A stretch of DNA of 5,314 nucleotides, from contig JAGTQJ010000097.1 of assembly GCA_018396515.1 (NCBI GenBank), forward strand, positions 699 through 6,012, read 5' to 3'. The notes under the pieces are model-generated. The model saw nothing but the letters and a program-made list of their open reading frames with translations, did not search any database and was not told the origin of the DNA. Source of the DNA: Candidatus Bathyarchaeota archaeon. Its GTDB lineage: Archaea; Thermoproteota; Bathyarchaeia; TCS64. This document shows, piece by piece, positions 1 through 3,891 of this stretch. A program made the translations under genes and the position numbers. How positions within the stretch are numbered: position 1 is the first letter of the stretch; every line of letters starts with the position of its first letter.

Positions 1-10
1 TTATAGGCCA
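1..10 (+). promoter_or_regulatory. Possible TATA element of the tRNA gene
   Basis: TTATAGG begins at the first base of the window and is followed by an A-run. It lies about 30-37 bp before the tRNA 5' end, a reasonable distance for an archaeal TATA box. The window edge cuts off the TFB recognition element, so the call is weak. Confidence 0.3.
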
Positions 11-37
11 AAAAGTAGCCGGGGTTATTCGTAGATT

Positions 38-144
38 GCCGGGGTTGCATAGCCTGGCTAATGCGCTGGACTCATGATCCAGAGGGCTGTGGCACCAGCG
101 CCCAGGCCGGATAGAGATCATGGGTTCAAATCCCATCCCCGGCA
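38..144 (+). tRNA. tRNA-Met (CAU), elongator type, with a non-canonical intron
   Basis: The cloverleaf can be drawn completely. Acceptor stem GCCGGGG (38-44) pairs with CCCCGGC (137-143), with discriminator A144. D-stem GCAT (47-50) pairs with ATGC (61-64). Anticodon stem CTGGA (66-70) pairs with TCCAG (78-82) around loop CTCATGA, with anticodon CAT at 73-75. T-stem ATGGG (120-124) pairs with CCCAT (132-136) around TTCAAAT. No CCA is encoded. The acceptor stem and body resemble archaeal elongator tRNA-Met rather than the initiator. A tRNA-Ile2 (CAU read with a modified C34) cannot be fully excluded. Between the anticodon stem and the T-stem lie 37 nt instead of the usual 5. Removing 83-114 leaves the ordinary variable loop AGATC and a 75-nt mature tRNA. 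Confidence 0.95.
83..114 (+). other. Predicted 32-nt tRNA intron between positions 43 and 44
   Basis: The gene has an insertion just after the anticodon stem. A bulge-helix-bulge-like core is visible. Exon bases ATCC (77-80) can pair with GGAT (109-112), and each strand is followed by the same three-base bulge, AGA (81-83 and 113-115). Archaeal splicing endonuclease cuts after the second bulge base, which gives intron 83-114 and restores variable loop AGATC. Inside the intron GGGCTG (84-89) can pair with CAGC-CC around 96-102, forming a closing hairpin. The outer exon-exon helix is poor, so this is a relaxed motif. Introns outside the anticodon loop are known mainly from crenarchaea. The exact cut site is ambiguous by one or two bases because AGAG occurs at both ends. 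Confidence 0.75.
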
Positions 145-161
145 CTTCTCCCGCGGATCTC

Positions 162-178
162 CAGCTTTTTGGTTCGTT
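162..178 (+). terminator. Possible T-run terminator after the tRNA gene
   Basis: A run of five T followed by TTCGTTTC occurs 20-35 bp after the tRNA 3' end. Archaeal RNA polymerase often stops at T-rich stretches without a hairpin, so this is a plausible but unproven stop. Confidence 0.3.
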
Positions 179-216
179 TCGAGTCGTAGGTTGAAGTCTC
201 ATTAGTAATTTGGATT

Positions 217-260
217 CAAGGAGATAATATCTTTGCCTCTAGGATGTTCTATTATCCTTG
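217..260. repeat. Imperfect inverted repeat (11 bp arms, 2-nt bulge)
   Basis: CAAGG-AG-ATAATA (217-229) is complementary to TATTATCCTTG (250-260) apart from the AG bulge, with a 20-nt spacer. It could form an RNA hairpin or be a protein site. It is about 75 bp downstream of the tRNA gene and not next to a clear gene start. Confidence 0.55.
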
Positions 261-276
261 AGGTTGGTGGCATCGG

Positions 277-432
277 GTGCGTTTAGATCATGGGGTGCGT
301 GGGGCTATATTCGGAGCTGGGGGAGGAGGGGTATCACGGATATTAGGGATATTAGGATTTATGATTGAAGGGATGGATCTGGGAGGCGGAGGGGATGGTG
401 GAAAATGTGGTGAGGTAACCGGGTTGAATTAA
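277..432 (+). CDS. Doubtful 51-codon reading frame, glycine-rich
   Basis: A GTG-initiated frame ends at TAA 430-432. It would encode a short glycine-rich peptide with a hydrophobic stretch (GAIFGAGGGGVSRILGILGF). A GAGGTTGGTGG sequence at 260-270 might serve as a ribosome binding site. The region is G-rich, which favours glycine in any frame, and a tandem repeat lies inside it. I do not recognise a family, and it may not be a gene. Confidence 0.18.
   Translation: MRLDHGVRGAIFGAGGGGVSRILGILGFMIEGMDLGGGGDGGKCGEVTGLN
338..355. repeat. Perfect 9-bp tandem duplication
   Basis: GGATATTAG occurs twice head to tail and is followed by GATT, a partial third copy. This looks like replication slippage. 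Confidence 0.8.
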
Positions 433-445
433 AAGGAATTAAAAG
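426..445. repeat. Perfect 10-bp tandem duplication
   Basis: GAATTAAAAG occurs twice head to tail in an AT-rich stretch. Promoter or slippage origins are both possible, and no gene start depends on it. Confidence 0.8.
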
Positions 446-510
446 GATCAATTTATGAAGTGATGTGTTATGAATTGTGTGATGATTTTAAATTGAAAGA
501 ATGGGGTGCA

Positions 511-754
511 TTATGCTGTTTTAATTAATTTCTTTCCGAATGTGAAGAGTATCCATGCTATGGAGCCGTAGAAGACTCCGTCGAATACTGCGATGGCAAG
601 CCTGGTCGCTGGAATTCCACGCACCGGATAATCGGTTTCGGGCACCTCTAGAAGCCCATAAATAGATCGCCCCGGGGATGCTTGGAGTATCTAGGGTCGC
701 TAGGAGGAATATGATGAAGGCTGTAAGGAAGATGATGGCCCCTTCCCCCCTCAT
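511..754 (-). pseudogene. Small two-helix membrane protein, frameshifted
   Basis: The start is ATG at 754-752, with GGAGGTG at 767-761 six bases upstream. The first frame gives about 28 residues beginning MRGEGAIIFLTAFIIFLLA, a clear transmembrane segment, followed by TLDTPSIPG. After that the frame yields arginine/serine-rich nonsense. The next frame gives a coherent continuation from the CCCCGGGG run at 670-677: YGLLEVPETDYPVRGIP, then a second hydrophobic helix (about residues 52-72, ending AWILFTF) and a basic tail FGKKLIKTA to TAA 513-511. Removing one base in that run restores an 80-residue protein. I recognise no family. It may be a real pseudogene or a homopolymer sequencing error. 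The longer open frame on this strand (862-521) is the same N-terminus extended upstream and read through the break, so I do not treat it as the product. Confidence 0.6.
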
Positions 755-793
755 TTTACCCACCTCCGCACGGTTGGTTGAGCGGTGGAGGTG
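755..793 (-). promoter_or_regulatory. Leader hairpin that covers the ribosome binding site
   Basis: In the minus-strand transcript CACCUCC (793-787) is perfectly complementary to the Shine-Dalgarno sequence GGAGGUG (767-761). Two more GC pairs can form inside it (783-782 with 769-768), leaving a three-base bulge and a 12-nt loop. The ATG is six bases past the hairpin. Such a fold would block ribosome access, as in RNA thermometers or translational riboswitches. No ligand-binding domain is visible, so a control role is an inference. Confidence 0.5.
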
Positions 794-802
794 GACCTGC
801 TT

Positions 803-825
803 GAGGCCGGTCTCTTCGAGGCCGG
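803..825. repeat. Direct repeat at the predicted transcription start
   Basis: GAGGCCGG occurs at 803-810 and again at 818-825, 15 bp apart. The pair lies between the TATA box and the leader of the minus-strand membrane gene, overlapping the predicted start of transcription. That is a typical place for an archaeal repressor site. Function is inferred from position only. Confidence 0.5.
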
Positions 826-828
826 CGG

Positions 829-848
829 ATATTTTTATATGGTTTATC
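829..848 (-). promoter_or_regulatory. Archaeal promoter (BRE plus TATA) for the 511-754 gene
   Basis: On the minus strand ATAAACC is followed by ATATAAAAATATC, a good match to a TFB element and TATA box. Transcription should start about 25 bp downstream, near 811. That gives a leader of about 57 nt containing the hairpin at 761-793. Confidence 0.6.
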
Positions 849-1127
849 TGGCTTCCAATCACCTTGGTTCCCCTGAGAAGGTTCCTAGTAGGCTTTTGAT
901 GAAGCTTTGTGGAGCCATCTAGACCTTAAACACTCTGTTTGAATCATTTCTCTTCTCTACTCAGAGGGCTGGGGTATTAGTGAAACCTTAGGAGAGGGGG
1001 GATTGTTGAGGAGGATGATTATAAGGGGAGGGAGGGTTCATGGCGTCGGGTTTCGCTCCCTCCTTCTCGGCATAGCAGAGTCCCTGGAGGGGGGAGGTTC
1101 TTCGCAGAGAATATCTACCTCGATGGG

Positions 1128-1502
1128 GTGGAGGCCGTCGAGGTCCTATTGGAGGATGAGGAGGATAAGGTGAATGCATTCATCGACCTGGCCTCAGAGA
1201 GGAGGCCTGAGGGGGCTGAGGTTGAAGGAATAGAGATAAAGAATTATGATGGAAAAGTTATAAAAATAGAATCATATTATCGCTACTTAACCGCTATGCA
1301 ACTATCAAAAATAGCTACACATGGCGGAATACTAACAGAAAAACAGGAACAAACAATAAAAGAAGTTAAAGGATTAAAAAAAGAATTCAGAGATTATAGA
1401 GAGGAGTTCAGAGGATTCGCCGATAAGACAAGGGGAGACTTCAAATCACTGTTTGAGAGGTATGGTGAGATATCTGATAAGTTCAGAACTGGTGACTCTT
1501 AG
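1128..1502 (+). CDS. Central reading frame of the broken acylphosphatase-coil gene
   Basis: This is the longest intact piece (124 codons from ATG 1128). The frame is open back to about 1098, so ATG 1128 is an internal methionine, not a natural start. It encodes the second half of the acylphosphatase-like domain and most of a coiled coil (LTEKQEQTIKEVKGLKKEF and onward), ending in GDS at a TAG caused by the second frameshift. Codons for residues about 35-90 (roughly 1231-1400) are strikingly AT-rich (ATA, AAA, GAA, CAA), while both ends use AGG, GAG and GTC. If translated alone it would lack the GVGFR loop and could not be an acylphosphatase. Confidence 0.5.
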   Translation: MEAVEVLLEDEEDKVNAFIDLASERRPEGAEVEGIEIKNYDGKVIKIESYYRYLTAMQLSKIATHGGILTEKQEQTIKEVKGLKKEFRDYREEFRGFADKTRGDFKSLFERYGEISDKFRTGDS

Positions 1503-1659
1503 GGCAGAGTCTGCTGAGACGAGGAGGATGCTGGCCGATGCAATAGAGACCTTCAAGAAGAGCTCGGCTGAGACGAGGGAGGAGCTTAAGAAATCCGTCG
1601 ACAACCTGGCAAGGCTAGTGGATAGGCTTGTAGAGGCCCTAGCCCTTCAAAAGGGCTGA
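1453..1659 (+). CDS. C-terminal coiled-coil frame of the same broken gene
   Basis: Read from ATG 1453 this frame has 68 codons, but the first ten or so overlap the preceding frame and look out of phase. Sense resumes at about 1487 with ELVTLRAESAETRR and continues as a charged amphipathic helix (ETREELKKSVDNLARLVDRL) to TGA 1657-1659. The repeats AESAETRR and KSSAETREE suggest an internal duplication of the helix. It is best read as the tail of the gene beginning at 1006. Confidence 0.5.
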   Translation: MRGMVRYLISSELVTLRAESAETRRMLADAIETFKKSSAETREELKKSVDNLARLVDRLVEALALQKG

Positions 1660-2160
1660 AGTAAATGCAGGAGTATTTCTCGAAGCATAAAAGATAGAAT
1701 AGTTGGCAGATCCATTCAGTGAACCCATAGATCCTACAATGATCTGAACTAAGCCTTCCCTCATAATCCAACGGGATATTTAAATTGTTATGCGAACCTT
1801 CCATGAGAGGATAGAAGAGACAAATATAGAGTGGATTTAAAATTATATTCACAAATTATTTTATATATCTATGCATTGAGCTCTTGAGTTTTTATTAGTT
1901 GTTATTTACACAACAATTAGTGGCTAAGCTGCCTGTAGGGTTCAAAGAACCGAAACAGTTACACTTTTCAATTCCTCATGGAGTAACTACCTTATCAGTG
2001 CATAATGGTCCAACTTATCGATCGATGATGTCTGTATGGATAATAAATATTTGAGATCCATGGAAGAAAGATGTATGTTTTTGTGATAAATATTCTTGAT
2101 ATGTAGTTGTGGTTGGCAAAATTATTAAGGAAAGATTATACTTTATGGTTTAAGGATCAT
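1660..2160. other. AT-rich intergenic stretch, no gene seen
   Basis: No reading frame with coding character was found on either strand. Small hairpins are present: GTTGT/ACAAC (1898-1902 with 1910-1914) and GGTTC-AAA-GAACC (1939-1951). A TATA-like TTATATATC lies at 1861-1869. A small RNA starting after that box is conceivable but nothing identifies one. Confidence 0.5.
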
Positions 2161-2213
2161 GGATGTGATATATCCTAGAAAGATCCTCTCGATAGAAGAT
2201 CCACATCACATCC
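2161..2213. repeat. Perfect 9-bp inverted repeat with 35-bp spacer
   Basis: GGATGTGAT (2161-2169) is the exact reverse complement of ATCACATCC (2205-2213). The spacer contains two copies of AAGATCC. It sits just before the Ig-like remnant. It could be a hairpin RNA, an operator or the end of a decayed mobile element. No flanking target duplication is obvious. Confidence 0.7.
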
Positions 2214-2228
2214 TAACAAAGGCTGGAG

Positions 2229-2451
2229 GTGATTCCCCATGAGCGGGAGATGGGGATCGGCTATTGGATGATTCTGGGATAAGCTAGCGGCGACGGTCCT
2301 GCCGGCTGACGCCCTTAGCATCGAGTGCACATACCGCTGGAACACAAGATCGGTCAAGGATGGATGGCATAAAATCACCGTGGTTGCTTACGATATATAC
2401 AACAACACAGCAAATATAAGCATAATAGTGAATGTGGTAAACAAAAGATAG
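2229..2451 (+). pseudogene. Remnant of the last Ig-like domain of a surface or secreted protein
   Basis: The frame ending at TAG 2449-2451 reads TYRWNTRSVKDGWHKITVV, then AYDIYNNTANISIIVNVV. This is the pattern of the C-terminal strands of bacterial/archaeal Ig-like domains (YxWDT...DGxHxIxVxAYDxxGN), which are common in S-layer and other cell-surface proteins. That frame is closed upstream by TGA 2269-2271. The preceding frame (GTG 2229, then IGYWMILG) joins it if one base is dropped from the GGG near 2276-2278. No signal peptide or complete domain is present, so the main part of the gene is missing. The family is inferred from a pattern, not from a search. Confidence 0.5.
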
Positions 2452-2460
2452 CATTCATCT

Positions 2461-2495
2461 GATAAAATATTTTTTATGTTGTTATTTTGTTCTTA
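2461..2495 (+). terminator. T-rich stretch after the Ig-like remnant
   Basis: The segment contains a run of six T (2470-2475) and further T-runs over 30 bp, right after the stop at 2451. This is consistent with archaeal intrinsic termination. Confidence 0.3.
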
Positions 2496-2523
2496 ATTAA
2501 ACCGAAGCCTTGAAAGAGGTTAT

Positions 2524-2738
2524 TTATGGCGCCCCGGACGAGGAGAGAAGCAATTTAATCAGACCCTCATCAGCGAAGCCCCGCCTTTACATCTAGGGGG
2601 ATATACGATGGCGACCCCCAACCTAATGAGAACCAAGTTCCAGCCCTCTCCAGGCCCTTTAGGTCGAAGGTCCCCAGGGCTCCGACCTCCCATCTGCCCT
2701 CTCCCCTGTTCGAAACCCCTCCCAGCCTTCAGGGCCAT
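2524..2738 (-). pseudogene. Short unknown gene split over three frames
   Basis: ATG 2738-2736 opens MALKAGRGFEQG. One base later in phase the frame reads RWEVGALGTFDLKGLERAGT, then WFSLGWGSPSYIPLDVKAG. Dropping one G from the GGGG run (plus strand 2579-2582) carries it into FADEGLIKLLLSSSGAP and TAA 2526-2524. The first break lies near 2698-2708, in another G-rich run. Both breaks fit one extra base, and correcting them gives 70 residues. The joined sequence has normal protein composition and this genome's AGG, CTG and GAG codons, whereas the rejected frames do not. A TATA-like box lies about 28 bp upstream, so the transcript may be nearly leaderless. I do not recognise the family, and chance remains possible for so short a frame. 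Confidence 0.35.
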
Positions 2739-2757
2739 CAGAGAATATTTGACTTTT

Positions 2758-2806
2758 CCAAAAAGTTATAATAGTTGGAATTTATAGATATATGGGTTGA
2801 AATCTT
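2758..2806 (+). promoter_or_regulatory. vapBC promoter and possible operator
   Basis: CCAAAAAG followed by TTATAATA (2766-2773) is a reasonable BRE/TATA pair. Transcription from about 2795 would give a leader of about 12 nt before ATG 2807. GTTGGAAT (2774-2781) and GTTGAAAT (2796-2803) are near-identical direct repeats 22 bp apart, about two helical turns. They are a plausible binding site for the ribbon-helix-helix antitoxin, which normally represses its own operon. On the other strand the same AT box is placed to serve the 2738-2524 reading frame. Confidence 0.45.
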
Positions 2807-3064
2807 ATGAGCGTCACGATAAAGGACCTCGATGAGGATGTCTTCAGGAACTTCAAAGCTGAGGCCATAAGGCACGGCCTCAAGCTTGGGGAGGCGGCCT
2901 CGGAGGCCTTCCGCCTCTGGATCGCGTTCAAGAGGCATGGAAGGGTAAGAGATAGGGATCGGATGTTGACTGCTGCTAGGGATATGGATATGCTCAGGAA
3001 GAAGAGCCTCGAAGGCTGGTCCGGGGTAAAGGAGATAAGGAAATGGAGAGACATGAGGACCTAG
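2807..3064 (+). CDS. vapB: VapB-type antitoxin, ribbon-helix-helix
   Basis: The 85-residue protein begins MSVTIKDLDEDVFRNFKAEA. This is the short beta strand plus helix of an archaeal ribbon-helix-helix DNA-binding domain, with the second helix around residues 25-44 (LGEAASEAFRLWIAFKR). The charged tail (residues 45-85, including LEGWSGVKEIRKW) is the expected toxin-binding region. In such pairs the antitoxin blocks the PIN-domain RNase and, as a dimer or complex, represses the operon. It overlaps vapC by 22 bp, so translation is probably coupled. The ATG at 2807 fits the domain's usual start and is 41 bp from the TATA box. The gene uses GC-rich codons, unlike vapC. Confidence 0.88.
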   Translation: MSVTIKDLDEDVFRNFKAEAIRHGLKLGEAASEAFRLWIAFKRHGRVRDRDRMLTAARDMDMLRKKSLEGWSGVKEIRKWRDMRT

Positions 3065-3474
3065 TTTTAGATGCCTCGGTTATGGTTAAATGGTTTTCAG
3101 GTGAGGAAGATAGCGAAATAGCTGTTGAGATCAGGGATAAACATGTTGAAGGAGTTATATCAATAGTTTCACCCGATTTAGCCTTATATGAGGTTGTGAA
3201 CGCATTGAGGTATAACCCTGCATTTAACATCGAGGACCTGAAGAGGGCCGTATCGGACTTGATGGATATAGGAGTTGACTTTATAACCCCAAATAGAGAG
3301 ATACTTGAGAAATCTGTTGAAAATGCATTTATATATGATTTAAGTGTCTATGATTCATACTATTTAAGTCTAGCTCAAATAATGGGATTGCAAGTTGTGA
3401 CTGCTGATGAAAAATTTTTTGAAAGAGCAAAAGAAACTAGAATAGTAAAAATTCTTAAAAACTTCAAACTCTGA
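3043..3474 (+). CDS. vapC: VapC-type PIN-domain ribonuclease toxin
   Basis: The 143-residue protein has the full PIN-domain layout. Asp10 lies in LVLDASVMVKWF, Glu50 in LALYEVVNAL, Asp104 in LSVYDSYYLSLA and Asp122 in VVTADEKFF. Together these form the Mg2+-binding acidic site. VapC toxins cut RNA, often tRNA or rRNA, when freed from VapB. The target cannot be read from the sequence. Length is normal and no break is present, so it is probably active. ATG 3043 is preceded by GGAGAT (3031-3036) and lies inside the vapB end. From about 3070 onward the gene is rich in ATA, GAA and TTA codons, in contrast to vapB, which may mean the pair was assembled from different sources or acquired. Confidence 0.93.
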   Translation: MERHEDLVLDASVMVKWFSGEEDSEIAVEIRDKHVEGVISIVSPDLALYEVVNALRYNPAFNIEDLKRAVSDLMDIGVDFITPNREILEKSVENAFIYDLSVYDSYYLSLAQIMGLQVVTADEKFFERAKETRIVKILKNFKL

Positions 3475-3529
3475 TACGCCCAATTTCATCGAGATAGGGG
3501 AGAGCGCCACACCATGGCCTTATGGGTCT

Positions 3530-3757
3530 TCAAACAGCCAGTATCCCCAATACCCCCAGGATCCCGAGGATCAACCCCAGCAAGCCCAAAAGGCCCAGGT
3601 ACTTGAACTCCTCCCTGAGATACCTGAAGTAGGAGAGGAAGCCGAAGAAGGAAAGGTAGAACAGATACCACGGATCATGAGAGCTAAATGCCTGGAACCC
3701 CAGAAACCCCAAGAGGCCGAGGAAACCCTTCCACCAGGTTCTGCCCTCCCCACCCAT
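3530..3757 (-). CDS. Small Gly/Leu/Phe-rich integral membrane protein
   Basis: The 75-residue product starts MGGEGRTWWKGFLGLLGFLG, continues FQAFSSHDPWYLFYLSFFGF and ends in a Leu/Gly repeat (LGLLGLLGLILGILGVLGIL). It forms two or three membrane segments (about residues 11-24, 30-42 and 54-74) separated by a charged turn (RYLREEFKY). The GFLGxLGFLGF style resembles small membrane proteins of the DUF3796 kind, but that is memory-based. Start: GTG 3781 and ATG 3778 are also in frame. ATG 3757 is preferred because the TATA box at 3788-3797 would start transcription near 3767. The gene is convergent with vapC, 55 bp apart, and unbroken. No function is known to me. Confidence 0.65.
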   Translation of the reverse strand: MGGEGRTWWKGFLGLLGFLGFQAFSSHDPWYLFYLSFFGFLSYFRYLREEFKYLGLLGLLGLILGILGVLGILAV

Positions 3758-3785
3758 AGACCAAGACACACCACACATCACGACT

Positions 3786-3802
3786 GGATAAATATAACCC
3801 CA
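3786..3802 (-). promoter_or_regulatory. TATA box for the small membrane protein
   Basis: The minus strand reads GGGGTTATATTTATCC. The TATA centre at about 3792 puts the transcription start near 3767, about 10 nt before ATG 3757. This is why the shorter start was chosen. Confidence 0.5.
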
Positions 3803-3826
3803 TTGACGATAGTCACTGAGTATTCA

Positions 3827-3856
3827 GAGGTACAATCCTCTCAATCTCAATACCTC
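3827..3856. repeat. Short inverted repeat upstream of the minus-strand promoter
   Basis: GAGGTA (3827-3832) and TACCTC (3851-3856) are complementary. The spacer carries CAATC at 3833-3837 and 3842-3846. It may be an activator site for the minus-strand gene, or chance. Confidence 0.35.
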
Positions 3857-3891
3857 CAAACCTCGATCCAAGGCTTGGTCTTAAGGAGGCG

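Larger units (their letters stand above)
145..510. other. Gene-poor stretch with short repeats
   Basis: No convincing gene lies here. It holds an imperfect inverted repeat (217-229 with 250-260), two perfect tandem duplications (338-355 and 426-445) and one weak 51-codon reading frame (277-432). The strand is strongly G-rich from about 260 to 430 and then turns AT-rich. Confidence 0.6.
1006..1659 (+). pseudogene. Acylphosphatase-like domain with long coiled-coil extension, two frameshifts
   Basis: The rebuilt product is about 217 residues. Near the N-terminus is GRVHGVGFR (residues 9-17), the acylphosphatase phosphate-binding loop with its catalytic arginine. After the first frameshift comes GRFFAENIYLDGVEAVEV, whose asparagine (about residue 36) fits the second catalytic residue, and then the usual helix and last strand (VEGIEI). 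Acylphosphatases hydrolyse acyl phosphates and are usually about 90-100 residues long. Here a charged helical tail of about 120 residues follows, predicted coiled coil. Break 1: a G is missing in the six-G run at 1089-1094. Break 2: one extra base near 1484-1496. Start: TTG 1006 is preferred because GGAGAGGGG (991-999) lies at the right distance. ATG 1015 is the alternative but has no room for a site. With both breaks real, no enzyme would be made. Confidence 0.65.

Noticed and set aside
479..485. GTGATGA resembling the C box of an archaeal C/D box guide RNA
   Set aside because: No CUGA D box or internal C'/D' pair follows at the required spacing.
2175..2378. Minus-strand 67-codon frame
   Set aside because: It overlaps the Ig-like remnant in antisense. 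Its composition is not protein-like and no start signal is visible.
2661..2688. Hairpin AGGTCG/CGACCT
   Set aside because: The arms are only six bases with mismatches inside, in GC-rich sequence that is better explained as part of the minus-strand reading frame.
2738..3054. Minus-strand open frames opposite vapB
   Set aside because: They are antisense shadows of vapB with no protein-like composition or ribosome binding site.
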